This document shows, piece after piece, positions 17,674-27,455 of a stretch of DNA of 64,000 bases. A program made the translations under genes and the position numbers. The stretch's first letter is position 1, and every line of letters begins with the position of its first letter. The notes beneath the pieces are model-generated. The model had not been told where the DNA came from and did no database searches. It saw nothing but the letters and a program-made list of their open reading frames with translations. Origin of the DNA: Ferrovum sp. (GTDB lineage Bacteria; Pseudomonadota; Gammaproteobacteria; Burkholderiales; Ferrovaceae); the NCBI GenBank assembly GCA_010435995.1, contig JAAGNR010000039.1, positions 1 through 64,000 on the forward strand, written 5' to 3'.

Positions 17674-17707
17674 TGGGACCTTTCAACCGAGCATGGAACA
17701 TGGGGTT

Positions 17708-18301
17708 TTACCCCTCCTTTCTGGCAAGTAAGCGCAAGGATTGACGAATTCCTTCTTCCAGCACCATCCCTTCGGCTGGCAACTGCTTCAATACCCAACT
17801 CACTTCGCGCTCATGATACCCCAATGAGGCCAACGCATGCCCCAGTTCCGCAGCAACACTTGATGCGTGGGACACAAACACGTCAGTAGCCGCCGATGAT
17901 GGCGCAAGTTTTTCTTTGAGCTCGAGCAATAAACGCTGCGCAGTTTTCTTACCGATGCCCGGAATACTCACCAATCGGTCAACTTCCTGGCGTTCGACCG
18001 CATGACTCAATTCGGCCACCGACAACCCAGATAATACTGCCAAGGCCAAACGGGGCCCTACCCCGGAAATTTTCAAAAGTTGACGAAAAGCCGCGCGTTC
18101 CTCTTCGGTTATAAACCCATAGAGCAACTGCGCATCTTCCCGCACGACAAAATGGGTGAACAAAAGTACCGATTGTGATGATGGAGGAAGTTGCGTGAAA
18201 GTGCCCAAGGGAACTTCCACTTCATAGCCTACCCCATTCACTTCCAGCACCAGTTGCGGTGGGGTTTTTTGCACGACTATCCCCGTCAGACGGCCAATCA
18301 T
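17708..18301 (-). CDS. ruvA: Holliday junction DNA-binding protein RuvA
   Basis: A 197-residue protein forming the tetramer that grips the four-way junction. It has the OB-fold N-terminus (MIGRLTG start), two helix-hairpin-helix motifs ([17 protein letters not shown] and [17 protein letters not shown]) and the flexible C-terminal domain that binds RuvB. It overlaps ruvC by 4 bp. Confidence 0.97.
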   Translation of the reverse strand: MIGRLTGIVVQKTPPQLVLEVNGVGYEVEVPLGTFTQLPPSSQSVLLFTHFVVREDAQLLYGFITEEERAAFRQLLKISGVGPRLALAVLSGLSVAELSHAVERQEVDRLVSIPGIGKKTAQRLLLELKEKLAPSSAATDVFVSHASSVAAELGHALASLGYHEREVSWVLKQLPAEGMVLEEGIRQSLRLLARKEG

Positions 18302-18861
18302 GATGACCTCTTCTGCATCTCTGGCACATGTGTCCAGCGTCTGGTGCGTGTGCGGACAGCGGCAAGGGGAACATTGTCTCCATGAGCATGACGAATAGCG
18401 CAGGCTAACGCATCAGCCGGATCTGTGCTGGGAACTTCCGCCAACCCCAAAAGACGACTGACCATCGCTTGAACCTGATCTTTGCCCGCATGACCATGGC
18501 CCACTACGGCCTGCTTGATCTGCAACGCAGTATATTCGTGAACCGCCAACTGACAGGTTACGGCTGCGGCAATCAGGGCCCCGCGGGCCTGGCCAAGCAA
18601 CAGTGTGGTCTGGGGATTGACATTGACAAAAACCAATTCGATGGCCATCACCTGAGGCTGATGACTGGCTATGACACTCTGTAATCCTTCAAACAAGACT
18701 TTGAGCCGTTCAGGCAATGTGGCGGTGGTTGAGGTGCGAATCGCTCCGCTGGCCACATAACGCAACGGCTTTCCCTGTCCCACATCCTCAATGATCCCAA
18801 ATCCGGTACAACGCAACCCAGGATCTACCCCCAGAATACGCAGAGGCACTGGAGTTTTCAC
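18298..18861 (-). CDS. ruvC: Holliday junction resolvase RuvC
   Basis: A 187-residue endonuclease that cuts Holliday junctions symmetrically. The RNase H-like fold begins [13 protein letters not shown] with the first catalytic Asp; the acidic residues in MAIELVFVN and the late [13 protein letters not shown] complete the site. It overlaps yebC by 4 bp and ruvA by 4 bp. Confidence 0.96.
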   Translation of the reverse strand: MKTPVPLRILGVDPGLRCTGFGIIEDVGQGKPLRYVASGAIRTSTTATLPERLKVLFEGLQSVIASHQPQVMAIELVFVNVNPQTTLLLGQARGALIAAAVTCQLAVHEYTALQIKQAVVGHGHAGKDQVQAMVSRLLGLAEVPSTDPADALACAIRHAHGDNVPLAAVRTRTRRWTHVPEMQKRSS

Positions 18862-19583
18862 TCCGTCACAAGCGCGGTGGTATACACGGCTTGAACATCG
18901 TCCAGAGATTCCAGGGCATCCAACAGTTTCTGCATCCGCACCGCTTCATCTCCAGCAAATTCAACTTCATTCTGGGGTTTCATGGTCACTTCCGCGAACT
19001 CTGCCTTGAATCCTGCGGCTTCCAGAGACGCACGCACTGCCGAAAATTCATAGGGAGGAGTCTGAACTTCCAAACTATCATCATCGTGGCGGATGACATC
19101 CTCTGCCCCGGCCTCCAAAGCCACCTCCATCAACCGATCTTCATCCGTCCCTGGAGAAAAGAGCATCTGTCCGCAATGGGTAAACAAAAAGGCTACTGAA
19201 CCATCGGTGCCCAAATTCCCTCCGAACTTGGTAAAAGCATGACGCACATCAGCCACTGTACGGGTACGGTTATCGGTCAAACAGTCCACCATAACTGCAG
19301 CGCCATTGATACCATAACCCTCGTAGCGCACTTCTTCGTAGTTGACCCCTTCAAGATCGCCGCTCCCGCGCTTGATGGCACGTTCGATGGTGTCCTTGGG
19401 CATGTTCTGATCATAAGCTTTGTCTACGGCGAGACGCAGCCGTGGATTGCTCGCTACGTCGCCCCCCCCCATTCGGGCAGCCACGGTTATTTCCTTGATC
19501 AGACGGGTAAAAACTTTCCCCCGCTTGGCGTCAGCTGCGGCTTTTTTATGCTTGATATTGGCCCACTTGGAATGTCCTGCCAC
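18858..19583 (-). CDS. yebC: YebC/PmpR-family transcriptional regulator or translation factor
   Basis: A 241-residue TACO1/YebC protein with the signature start [14 protein letters not shown] and the GSVAFLF segment. Family members have been described as DNA-binding regulators and as factors that help ribosomes at proline stretches. It is the first gene of the yebC-ruvCAB-ybgC-tol run, a common proteobacterial order. It is divergent from slmA across about 160 bp. Confidence 0.93.
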   Translation of the reverse strand: MAGHSKWANIKHKKAAADAKRGKVFTRLIKEITVAARMGGGDVASNPRLRLAVDKAYDQNMPKDTIERAIKRGSGDLEGVNYEEVRYEGYGINGAAVMVDCLTDNRTRTVADVRHAFTKFGGNLGTDGSVAFLFTHCGQMLFSPGTDEDRLMEVALEAGAEDVIRHDDDSLEVQTPPYEFSAVRASLEAAGFKAEFAEVTMKPQNEVEFAGDEAVRMQKLLDALESLDDVQAVYTTALVTE

Positions 19584-19744
19584 GATTGCTCAACCTCTGA
19601 ATGATAGACTGATGAATGAGGATTATTTTACCACGGTCAGTGCAGCCTCGAATATGATCGCCCACCATAAGACTGGCAAAACCCTACAAGCCTAGGTCAT
19701 GAGACTTATAATGTGGGACTTTGCCTCGGCACGAAGAGAACAGG

Positions 19745-20365
19745 ATGGATATGACCCACAGCGAACCCAAAACACCCACAAGACTGAAGGCTGGGGAACG
19801 GCGACAGGAAATTTTACAAACACTGGCCACCTTGCTGGAACAACCTCGCGGTGAGAAGATCACCACCGCTTTGCTGGCTTCCCGTTTGAGCATTTCAGAA
19901 GCCGCTCTGTACCGCCACTTTGCCAGTAAAGCCAAGATGTTTGAATGCCTGATCGAGTTCATTGAAGAAACGCTGTTCACTCGAATCAACCGTATTTCCA
20001 CAGAAATTCATTCGGGTCTCGGCCAAGTGGAAGCCATCCTCTCCCTACTTTTGGCTTTTGCCGACAAAAATCCAGGGATGACCCGAGTGCTCACTGGAGA
20101 GGCGCTACTTTATGAGAACGAGCGACTGGATGCACGCGTCAACCAGTTATGCGACCGCCTTGAAACCTCATTGAGGCAGAGTCTTCGACTCGCCACCACT
20201 CACGGGGAAATCACCAGTGACCGTGGCGTGTCCGTTCAGGCCAACCTATTGATGAATGTGGTACTGGGACGTTGGCATCAGTTCACTGCCAGTCATTTTA
20301 GGCGCTCTCCCACACAGGACTGGGATATTCTTTGGGCATTATTAAAGCCCATGACCCGCATGTGA
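19745..20365 (+). CDS. slmA: Nucleoid occlusion factor SlmA (TetR fold)
   Basis: A 206-residue TetR-type protein. The N-terminal helix-turn-helix reads RRQEILQTLATLLEQ and ISEAALYRHFASKAKMFECLI, the SlmA wording, and the C-terminal helices form the dimer domain. SlmA bound to the chromosome blocks FtsZ rings over the nucleoid. ATG 19745 is chosen; ATG 19751 and an upstream TTG at 19721 are possible. A TATAAT at 19707-19712 may be its -10. It ends 1 base before the convergent dksA stop. Confidence 0.85.
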   Translation: MDMTHSEPKTPTRLKAGERRQEILQTLATLLEQPRGEKITTALLASRLSISEAALYRHFASKAKMFECLIEFIEETLFTRINRISTEIHSGLGQVEAILSLLLAFADKNPGMTRVLTGEALLYENERLDARVNQLCDRLETSLRQSLRLATTHGEITSDRGVSVQANLLMNVVLGRWHQFTASHFRRSPTQDWDILWALLKPMTRM

Positions 20366-20366
20366 A

Positions 20367-20789
20367 CTATTTGGCGACCTGACGTTCGCGCATTTCTTCC
20401 AGTTGCTTGCAGTCGATACATAAACTGGCCGTGGGGCGGGCTTGCAAACGATTGAGCCCGATTTCCACCCCACAGCTATTGCAATAACCATATTCGCCCG
20501 CTTCGATTTTAGCGATGGTCTCATCAATTTTCTTGATCAGCTTGCGTTCGCGATCACGATTGCGCAACTCCAAAGCCATATCAGATTCCTGACTCGCCCG
20601 ATCATTGGGGTCGGCAAATACCGTGGCTTCATCCTGCATGGTATGAACCGTCCGGTCAATATCTTCCCCCAATTCCGACTTCCAGCTTTCCAGCAAAAGA
20701 CGAAAATGCGCCAATTGCTGTTCATTCATATAATCTTCCCCCTCTTTAGGAACATAAGGGGAAAAATGTTTGAGCGTGGCTTCAACCAT
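20367..20789 (-). CDS. dksA: RNA polymerase-binding transcription factor DksA
   Basis: A 140-residue protein that enters the RNA polymerase secondary channel and, with ppGpp, lowers rRNA transcription and raises amino acid genes. The coiled-coil tip has the functional Asp60, Asp63 and Ala65 (ADPNDRA), and the zinc finger has Cys103, Cys106, Cys124 and Cys127, all intact. It is a single gene between the convergent slmA and the pnp gene. Confidence 0.96.
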   Translation of the reverse strand: MVEATLKHFSPYVPKEGEDYMNEQQLAHFRLLLESWKSELGEDIDRTVHTMQDEATVFADPNDRASQESDMALELRNRDRERKLIKKIDETIAKIEAGEYGYCNSCGVEIGLNRLQARPTASLCIDCKQLEEMRERQVAK

Positions 20790-20851
20790 GGCAATTCACC
20801 GTTTAGTCATTCCATTACACTGTGCACTCGTTCCCATCCTAACACGACAGA

Positions 20852-22954
20852 TCAAACAGGCGCGGCAGGAGGTTCGAGCAATGCTTTGAGGCTTAAGCGC
20901 AAGCGCCCTTTATCATCAGCTTCCAGCACTTTCACCCGGAGTTGCTGCCCTTCCTTTAGATAGTCGGCGACCGCATTGACACGTTCATGGGCAATCTGGG
21001 AAATATGTAGCAAGCCGTCCCGACCTGGCAAGACACTGACAATAGCCCCAAAATCCAACAATTTCAGAACCGTTCCTTCATACACCCGCCCGACTTCCAC
21101 TTCTGCCGTGATATCTTCGATGCGCTTTTTGGCCAGAGCACCGGCTTCCGAACTCAGGCAAGCAATATTCACCGTCCCGTCTTCCTGAATATCGATGGTG
21201 GTTCCCGTCTCTTCTGTCAGGGCGCGAATGACTGCCCCGCCCTTACCGATGACATCGCGAATCTTTTCCGGATTGATTTTCATGGTGATGATGCGCGGAG
21301 CAAAACTCGACAGCTCCTCACGAACCATAGGCATGGCCTGTTTCATCAAGCCCAGAATGTGCATCCGCCCTTCGCGCGCTTGAGCCAGTGCCACCTGCAT
21401 GATTTCCTTGGTGATCCCGGTGATTTTGATGTCCATCTGCAGCGCAGTAACACCACGTTCGGTTCCCGCCACTTTAAAATCCATATCTCCGAGATGATCC
21501 TCATCCCCAAGAATATCTGTTAATACCGCAAAACGATTCCCTTCCTTGATCAAGCCCATGGCCACACCAGCAGTATGCGCTTTCACTGGAACACCTGCAT
21601 CCATCAATGCCAGAGACCCCCCACATACGGAAGCCATGGAACTGGAACCATTCGACTCGGTGATTTCCGATACCACACGTAAGCTATAAGAAAACTCTTC
21701 CGGAGTGGGCAAAGTCGCCACCAAGGCCCGTTTGGCCAGACGCCCATGACCGATTTCACGGCGTTTGGGGCTGCCCACCCGCCCAGTTTCTCCGGTGGAA
21801 TAGGGTGGGAAGTTGTAATGCAGCATGAAGCGGTCTTTATACTCTCCTTGAATGGCATCGATGATTTGTTCATCGCGCCCTGTTCCCAAAGTGGCAATGA
21901 CCAACGCCTGAGTTTCACCCCGAGTAAACAGCACCGAACCATGGGTCCGCGGCAATACCCCCATACGAATGGAAATCGGCCGGACCGTGCGCGTATCGCG
22001 CCCATCGATACGCGGTTCGCCGTCAAGAATCTGGTGACGCACAATCCGCGCTTCCAGATCACCAAACAAGCTGCGCATGTGATTTTGTTGGTCGGCATCC
22101 GCGTCGGCAGACAACAATTGGGGAAGTACTTCACCACGAATGGCATCTATACGTTCGGTACGGGCCTGCTTGGCCCGAATCCGATAGGCTTCACGCAAGG
22201 GGTCCATGGCCAGGCTTTCGAGGCGTTGTACCAAGACCTCGTCGCGCACGGGAGGATTCCATGCCCACGGCTCACGCCCCGCTTCATCAGCAAGTTCGTT
22301 GATGGCATCAATAGCCACTTGCATTTGTTCATGACCAAACACCACTGCGCCCAACATCACTTCTTCGGACAGTTCCGTGGCTTCAGATTCCACCATCAGT
22401 ACCGCATCTGCGGTTGCCGCTACCACCAGATTCATCTGGGAAGTCGCCAATTCACTGGACGTGGGGTTGAGCACAAAATTCCCATCCTGGTAGCCGACTC
22501 GCACTGCCCCAATCGGCCCACTAAACGGCACACCAGACAAAGCCACTGCTGCCGAAGCCCCTATCAGGGCTGGAATATCGGGATCAATCTCGGGATTACA
22601 CGACATCACCGTTGCCACGATTTGAACTTCGTTATAGAAGCCTTCCGGGAAGAGTGGGCGCAAAGGACGATCGATGAGTCGCGAAGTCAGGGTCTCTTTT
22701 TCTGAAGGACGACCTTCACGCTTGAAAAACCCACCGGGAATCCGACCGCTGGCGTAGAAACGCTCTTGATAATCCACTGTCAACGGAAAAAAGTCCTGCC
22801 CTGATTTGGCTTTTTTCAATGCCACGCAAGTGACCAGAACCACCGTATCTTCCATGGTCACCATCACCGCCCCGTCAGCCTGACGCGCAATCTCGCCAGC
22901 TTCCAGAGTGACTTGATGGCGCCCAAGGGTAAATGTTTTACGAATCGGATTCAC
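20852..22954 (-). CDS. pnp: Polyribonucleotide nucleotidyltransferase (PNPase)
   Basis: A 700-residue phosphorolytic 3'-5' exoribonuclease of the RNA degradosome. Two RNase PH-like domains (about 1-215 and 310-545) are joined by a helical domain, then come a KH domain ([16 protein letters not shown]) and an S1 domain ending at the C-terminus ([26 protein letters not shown]). It follows rpsO after a hairpin region, the conserved arrangement in which PNPase and RNase III autoregulate. Confidence 0.97.
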   Translation of the reverse strand: MNPIRKTFTLGRHQVTLEAGEIARQADGAVMVTMEDTVVLVTCVALKKAKSGQDFFPLTVDYQERFYASGRIPGGFFKREGRPSEKETLTSRLIDRPLRPLFPEGFYNEVQIVATVMSCNPEIDPDIPALIGASAAVALSGVPFSGPIGAVRVGYQDGNFVLNPTSSELATSQMNLVVAATADAVLMVESEATELSEEVMLGAVVFGHEQMQVAIDAINELADEAGREPWAWNPPVRDEVLVQRLESLAMDPLREAYRIRAKQARTERIDAIRGEVLPQLLSADADADQQNHMRSLFGDLEARIVRHQILDGEPRIDGRDTRTVRPISIRMGVLPRTHGSVLFTRGETQALVIATLGTGRDEQIIDAIQGEYKDRFMLHYNFPPYSTGETGRVGSPKRREIGHGRLAKRALVATLPTPEEFSYSLRVVSEITESNGSSSMASVCGGSLALMDAGVPVKAHTAGVAMGLIKEGNRFAVLTDILGDEDHLGDMDFKVAGTERGVTALQMDIKITGITKEIMQVALAQAREGRMHILGLMKQAMPMVREELSSFAPRIITMKINPEKIRDVIGKGGAVIRALTEETGTTIDIQEDGTVNIACLSSEAGALAKKRIEDITAEVEVGRVYEGTVLKLLDFGAIVSVLPGRDGLLHISQIAHERVNAVADYLKEGQQLRVKVLEADDKGRLRLSLKALLEPPAAPV

Positions 22955-22980
22955 TCGTTCATCCTCAATGATTTTTTATA

Positions 22981-23020
22981 AAGCAAAAATGCGGTGCGCG
23001 CGTCAAGCATCGCACCGCAT
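22981..23020 (-). terminator. rpsO-pnp intergenic hairpin (attenuator or RNase III target)
   Basis: A perfect 10-bp stem, ATGCGGTGCG (22989-22998 on plus) with CGCACCGCAT (23011-23020), lies between rpsO and pnp. On the minus strand it is followed by TTTTTGCTT. In E. coli this interval holds the rpsO terminator and the hairpin cut by RNase III in pnp autoregulation; here one structure may serve one or both roles. Confidence 0.75.
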
Positions 23021-23048
23021 CTCTGGAATGGAACACACCACCCTGTGA

Positions 23049-23318
23049 TTACTTGCGCAAACCCAGGCGGGCGATCAGTTGGCGGTATCCTTCCACATTG
23101 GTACGCTTGAAGTAGTCCAGCAGGCTGCGACGCTGGCTGACCATCTTCAGCAAACCACGGCGTGAATGATGATCCTTGACGTGGGTTTTAAAGTGATCCG
23201 TCAACTGATTGATACGACCAGTCAACAGAGCAACTTGCACCTCCGTCGAACCCGTATCGCTGGGGGCTCTCTGATACTCACTCATGATCTGCGCTTTTTG
23301 AGCGGCGGTTGCAGCCAT
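23049..23318 (-). CDS. rpsO: 30S ribosomal protein S15
   Basis: An 89-residue S15, which binds the central domain of 16S rRNA. The conserved [13 protein letters not shown] and [14 protein letters not shown] segments are present. The start at 23318 follows TTGGAG and gives the normal length; a longer in-frame extension upstream has no support. A near-consensus promoter lies just upstream. Confidence 0.97.
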   Translation of the reverse strand: MAATAAQKAQIMSEYQRAPSDTGSTEVQVALLTGRINQLTDHFKTHVKDHHSRRGLLKMVSQRRSLLDYFKRTNVEGYRQLIARLGLRK

Positions 23319-23361
23319 GTCTATCTCCAAATGCTGTGGGGTTTCGTCTGAAAAACCTCGG

Positions 23362-23390
23362 ATTATACACAATCACAACAAAAATGCCAA
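23362..23390 (-). promoter_or_regulatory. Near-consensus sigma70 promoter of rpsO
   Basis: On the minus strand TTGGCA (23390-23385), a 17-base spacer and TATAAT (23367-23362) form a strong promoter 44 bases before the rpsO start codon. It separates rpsO-pnp from the cbb operon transcribed in the same direction. Confidence 0.75.
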
Positions 23391-23391
23391 T

Positions 23392-23419
23392 ATCCCAAGG
23401 AGGTTCATGATCCTGGGAT
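23392..23419 (-). terminator. Candidate terminator of the cbb operon
   Basis: An imperfect hairpin (ATCCCA with TGGGAT, extended by GGA with TCC) lies 11 bases after the last cbb-linked gene. It lacks an immediate T-tract, but a T5 run follows within 10-15 bases inside the rpsO promoter. Weak evidence. Confidence 0.4.
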
Positions 23420-23429
23420 CATTCATCCG

Positions 23430-23729
23430 TCAATCATCCTCTCCCAATTCCGGATTCCATCCTGTGGCACGCGCCCTCTCCATGGCTGCGCCGTGGATGC
23501 GCTGATGCCGCGCCTGAAGCTCTGAAGGCAAACGGCTAGGCAAATGCCCGTATTTCTCCCACGCCACGGACACCTTGTCGTACAGTTGCTGAATCTGCCC
23601 GCCACTCCACCCTGCACCGTCTTCTTCTTCAGGAACCAAATCAAACACCCATGCGTCCTTAAAAACCTGCGCCAGATGCGTCATGCCCCCATTGATATCG
23701 GAAAACACGCCCTTATATCGTTGATCCAT
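23430..23729 (-). CDS. Unknown small protein at the end of the cbb operon
   Basis: A 99-residue soluble protein that I do not recognise. It has no signal peptide or membrane segment, is acidic in the middle (PEEEDGAG) and at the end (ELGEDD), and is rich in Trp/Tyr with a helical, Arg/His-rich C-terminal half. It starts 18 bases after the cbbO stop, and AAGGAT sits directly before its ATG, so it is very likely translated from the cbb message. Position suggests a helper of RuBisCO activation by CbbQ/CbbO, or carbon metabolism more broadly; that is inference from context alone. Confidence 0.7.
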   Translation of the reverse strand: MDQRYKGVFSDINGGMTHLAQVFKDAWVFDLVPEEEDGAGWSGGQIQQLYDKVSVAWEKYGHLPSRLPSELQARHQRIHGAAMERARATGWNPELGEDD

Positions 23730-23747
23730 ATCATCCTTGAAAATTAA

Positions 23748-26072
23748 TTACCGCGTCAGACCAGCATACAGCAGAGGAAGCTTTTCTGGGAGGCGTGCCA
23801 CTTGATCCACCACCAAAAAATTTTTGGCGCCAAATATTCTGGAAACATACTGATCGGCGCGCGGGTCCAGACTCAGACAGTAGGTTAGAATTCCAGAACG
23901 TCCCGCTTCTTCCACTGCTTTACGGGTATCGTAACGCAAATACTGAGGATCGCGCACATCCACATCGGCGGGCTCCCCATCCGTCAGGACGAGCAAGAGC
24001 TTCTTGGCAGAACGCTGGGAACGCAGATGCTGTGCCGCATGTCGAATGGCAGCCCCCATGCGGGTAGATAACTGACCCTTCATTCCAGCCAATCGTGCCT
24101 TGGGAATATCATCGTAAGGTTGATCGAAATCCTTGAAACGGTAATAAGATACGCCATGTCGACCATCCGAACAGAACCCATGGAGGGCAAAGGGATCGCC
24201 TACTTTATGAATGGCATCTGCCAATAGCACCGTGGCCTCGCGCGTCAAATCCAGCACCGAATAATCTTGTCCGGACACTTTGTCATTGGTAGATTCAGAC
24301 AAGTCCAGCAAAACCATGACAGAAATATCGCGCACCTTACGCACACTGCGCATCATGATGCGCGGTTCGGGTTGTAACCCCATACGCAAATCGATGGCAC
24401 TGGCGATGGCCGCATTCAAATCGATATCATCCCCTTCTTCCAGTTTGCGCAATCGCGTCACCCCTTGAGGCTGCATCGCATCCAGAATATATTTCATTCT
24501 CGCAATCAATTGCTTGTTGCGAAAAGCAATGTCCTCTATAAGCCCGATATCGCCCCGTTGAGGATGACGTTCAAGCACCGTAACCCAAGCGGGGCGCTCC
24601 AACTGAATCTGGTAATCCCATTCGGCATAATGAAAAGGGTCTGAAACCGGCTCTTTTCCTTCCCGCTCATTAAAACTCACACCATCGTCTTCATAAGGAA
24701 AAAGTTCGGACCCCAATACCCATATTTCCTGTGCATCGTCCCCGGCCAATTCGGTATCGACCTCATTGACCATTTCCATCAAATTGACTTTGCGCCTCAC
24801 TTGTCGTGGCGCATCATAGCCTGCAGCCAATGCCGCATCGAAATCAAAGCCGTCAAACTCCCAGATAAAACGATTATCATCCCGGTACAGGGGGCGCTGC
24901 CCATCGGTTCTGGGGTTATAGGCGATTTTTTTGCCGCGAAATTCATGGGCCAAGGTCACCCCGATATCCCAAGAGATTTGGTTGTTTTCCAGATCGTCCA
25001 CCATGGCAAACAACATCCGTCCATGACTGATCCAGGGATCCGGATCCGCGTATTCGGGATCGAGGAGGGCTCGACTCAGGCGATTGAAGTAATCTCCTGC
25101 CGTCGTTGCCGCCGTCGCCTCAGTGGTGTGACAGGACGCCCAGATCTGTGCAAGCCCCGGAAAACGCCGGATGGCCAAGGCTTCCACACGGGCATCTTCC
25201 ACCACTTCGATAAGCGCCATTTGCAACGGGTTAAGATTCTCGGCTGAGATGGGTGCCGTAGTCGCCACCCAGTGCGCTGCGCAATGAGCTGCGGCGGCCC
25301 GGTATAAAGTCAGGCCGGAAATCCCCTCATGATCGTCAAAAGCATCGGGAACATGGAAGAAATAGCTTTCAATATAAGGCTTGTAGCCTTCTCTCCGCTC
25401 AAAATCTCCGGAGGTGGGCCGCATAAAAAAATCTCTGCCCCATAACGCACGCAGATACATATTGATGCGCCGCTGAATATCTATAAACAGCGTTCCCTTA
25501 CGTTCTTTTTGAAGCATAGCCTGCGCTTCTTTGGAAGCCAGACTGAAATACTCAATTTGAGCCGCATAATCGGTACGGTGGGCATGGGCTCCCCAGGACG
25601 CCCAACGCCGCAACCCTCCCAGCGTCAGTTGACCCAGCAATACCTCAAGATTGTCGAGCAACGGACGAATCCCACGCGGTGCCTGACCCAACAAATGATT
25701 GAGAAACTGCAGATACCCCAGAAAAAGATCGCCGTCGCCCAATCGATTTGCCGCCACAGGAGCTGTAGCCAGGAGTCGTTCAATCACGGCTCCTGACGTC
25801 CTCGAGGAAAAGCCCAGGGCAATTTGGACCAATTCCGTCAGACACTCCTCACCCACGACACGCGCCACCTGAGGTGCGGCTTCGATCCAACCCAATACAA
25901 CCTCATTCCCTCTGCCCAAACTCTGGAGAGCCGCAGCCCCCTTGAGGTAGTTGTCTAAACCACGAGAGGAGAGGGCTCGGGTAGCCTCATGCCACTCATC
26001 CCGCAATCCTTGCTGACAGGGCGATGGCAAGTCGGACAATAATTCCTGATAATCTTCGAGATGAATTGCCAT
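23748..26072 (-). CDS. cbbO: RuBisCO activase adaptor CbbO (von Willebrand A domain)
   Basis: A 774-residue partner of the CbbQ motor. The N-terminal two thirds are specific to the CbbO/NorD family. The C-terminal VWA domain (from about residue 580) holds the MIDAS metal site D590-L-S-E-S and a later LTDGEPAD, and is thought to bind RuBisCO so that CbbQ can remove inhibitory sugar phosphates. It lies 15 bases after cbbQ. Length fits the family. The next gene, of unknown function, follows at once. Confidence 0.92.
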   Translation of the reverse strand: MAIHLEDYQELLSDLPSPCQQGLRDEWHEATRALSSRGLDNYLKGAAALQSLGRGNEVVLGWIEAAPQVARVVGEECLTELVQIALGFSSRTSGAVIERLLATAPVAANRLGDGDLFLGYLQFLNHLLGQAPRGIRPLLDNLEVLLGQLTLGGLRRWASWGAHAHRTDYAAQIEYFSLASKEAQAMLQKERKGTLFIDIQRRINMYLRALWGRDFFMRPTSGDFERREGYKPYIESYFFHVPDAFDDHEGISGLTLYRAAAAHCAAHWVATTAPISAENLNPLQMALIEVVEDARVEALAIRRFPGLAQIWASCHTTEATAATTAGDYFNRLSRALLDPEYADPDPWISHGRMLFAMVDDLENNQISWDIGVTLAHEFRGKKIAYNPRTDGQRPLYRDDNRFIWEFDGFDFDAALAAGYDAPRQVRRKVNLMEMVNEVDTELAGDDAQEIWVLGSELFPYEDDGVSFNEREGKEPVSDPFHYAEWDYQIQLERPAWVTVLERHPQRGDIGLIEDIAFRNKQLIARMKYILDAMQPQGVTRLRKLEEGDDIDLNAAIASAIDLRMGLQPEPRIMMRSVRKVRDISVMVLLDLSESTNDKVSGQDYSVLDLTREATVLLADAIHKVGDPFALHGFCSDGRHGVSYYRFKDFDQPYDDIPKARLAGMKGQLSTRMGAAIRHAAQHLRSQRSAKKLLLVLTDGEPADVDVRDPQYLRYDTRKAVEEAGRSGILTYCLSLDPRADQYVSRIFGAKNFLVVDQVARLPEKLPLLYAGLTR

Positions 26073-26087
26073 GGAACCCCGCCCCCA

Positions 26088-26891
26088 TCAAAAGAATGTG
26101 GTTACTGCAGCATCCAGCGCGTCGCGCATATCGGGATCATCGGTGATGGGTCGAACCAATGCCACACGACAGGCATTTTTGGCATCGACTCCTGCAACGA
26201 TCAGGCTGGCCGCATAAATCAGCATCCGCGTCGAGATTCCCTCGTCCAGACCGTGCCCCTTCAAATTTCGCGCCCGTTCAGCAATCGATACCAATTTGCT
26301 CGCCACCTCAGCGGTAACAGCGGTTTCATGATCAATGATCTCGGTTTCAACATCGTGAGCCGGGTAGTTGAAATCCAGCGCACCAAAACGTTGTTTGGTG
26401 GACTGTTTGAGGTCTTTCATTAAACTCTGATAACCGGGGTTGTAAGAAATGACCAACTGAAAATCAGGATGCGCCTTGATCAATTCGCCCTTTTTTTCCA
26501 AAGGCAGGACTCGACGGTTGTCCGTCAGCGGGTGAATCACCACAGTGGTGTCCTGACGCGCTTCCACCACTTCATCCAGATAACAAATGGCTCCGTAACG
26601 CGCAGCAATGGCCAATGGGCCATCCTGCCAACGCGTTCCTTGCGCGTCCAGCAAAAATCGACCCACCAAATCAGAAGCGGTCATATCTTCGTTACATGCC
26701 ACCGTGATCAAAGGCTTGCCCAGGGAGTACGCCATGTGCTCGACGAAGCGTGTCTTACCGCACCCCGTAGGCCCTTTCAACATCATGGGCATACGTACGC
26801 TGTAAGCCGCTTGAAAAAGCTCTACTTCATCCGCCACGGGACGGTAGTAAGGCGCCGTACTAATTTGATACTGGGAAATGATGTCACTCAT
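26088..26891 (-). CDS. cbbQ: RuBisCO activase ATPase CbbQ (MoxR-type AAA+)
   Basis: A 267-residue AAA+ ATPase that remodels inhibited RuBisCO together with CbbO. Walker A is GPTGCGKT (40-47) and Walker B is CYLDEVVEAR with Asp106 and Glu107. The C-terminal CbbQ domain follows (DEGISTRMLIYAASL). It sits downstream of cbbS after a strong hairpin terminator, so its level is probably set by read-through. Confidence 0.94.
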   Translation of the reverse strand: MSDIISQYQISTAPYYRPVADEVELFQAAYSVRMPMMLKGPTGCGKTRFVEHMAYSLGKPLITVACNEDMTASDLVGRFLLDAQGTRWQDGPLAIAARYGAICYLDEVVEARQDTTVVIHPLTDNRRVLPLEKKGELIKAHPDFQLVISYNPGYQSLMKDLKQSTKQRFGALDFNYPAHDVETEIIDHETAVTAEVASKLVSIAERARNLKGHGLDEGISTRMLIYAASLIVAGVDAKNACRVALVRPITDDPDMRDALDAAVTTFF

Positions 26892-26978
26892 AGCAAATTC
26901 CTTGTCTGTCCTGAAATCAATGATGTAGACCCAAGCCTCTTGACTGGCACCGCAGCGACTGGGTTCAGCTGGTTTCCC

Positions 26979-27016
26979 AAAAAAAACCCCCGCACCTCAT
27001 AGAGAGGCCACGGGGG
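26979..27016 (-). terminator. Strong hairpin terminator between cbbS and cbbQ
   Basis: On the minus strand CCCCCG pairs with CGGGGG and CCTC with GAGG, with a small internal loop, followed by eight Ts. It lies 20 bases after the cbbS stop. It should lower cbbQO-orf99 transcription relative to cbbLS, which suits catalytic amounts of activase against bulk RuBisCO. Confidence 0.85.
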
Positions 27017-27036
27017 CGGATCTGACAACTCCCCCG

Positions 27037-27393
27037 TTACACAGTCTTGCCGCGGAAGATCACCATGGAAGCACCTTGGGACTGACTGAAGTTATCATAA
27101 CCCACAAGGCGAATATGGTTATCTGGATTGGCACGCCGACACGCTTCGGCTTCAGCCAACACTCTTTCCACATCGGTTTCACCGAACATCGGCAGTTTCC
27201 ACATATACCAGTAGGAATCCATCAGATACTCAGGCTCGATATGCTCGATGGCTGGATTCCAGCCTTTTTTCACCAGATAATCCACTTGCTTGCGGATATT
27301 ATCCGGGCTCATGGCTGGCAAATAGGAAAAGGTTTCGAACTTGCGGCTGGCAGGATCGCTCAGGCGCGATTTGTAATCCATCACTTCACTCAT
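27037..27393 (-). CDS. cbbS: RuBisCO small subunit (form I)
   Basis: A 118-residue small subunit that caps the L8S8 enzyme. The conserved core is present: [31 protein letters not shown] and [10 protein letters not shown]. Length is normal for form IA. It follows cbbL after 62 bases that fold into a stable hairpin, and GGAATGAGTC precedes its start. Confidence 0.96.
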   Translation of the reverse strand: MSEVMDYKSRLSDPASRKFETFSYLPAMSPDNIRKQVDYLVKKGWNPAIEHIEPEYLMDSYWYMWKLPMFGETDVERVLAEAEACRRANPDNHIRLVGYDNFSQSQGASMVIFRGKTV

Positions 27394-27419
27394 GACTCAT
27401 TCCTCAATTAAGGTTTGCA

Positions 27420-27446
27420 AGGCCGAGGGGCGAACCCCTGCGGCCT
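27420..27446 (-). promoter_or_regulatory. Stable UUCG-loop hairpin between cbbL and cbbS
   Basis: On the minus strand AGGCCG, a bulged C, AGGGG, loop TTCG, CCCCT and CGGCCT form an 11-bp stem that begins 10 bases after the cbbL stop. There is no T-tract, so it is unlikely to terminate; it more probably protects the cbbL 3' end or marks a processing site. Confidence 0.65.
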
Positions 27447-27455
27447 GGGGCAGAT

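Noticed and set aside
21746..22705. 319-codon open frame antisense to pnp
   Set aside because: It is the shadow of the conserved pnp frame, with no ribosome site and a composition (His/Arg/Gln-rich) typical of antisense frames.
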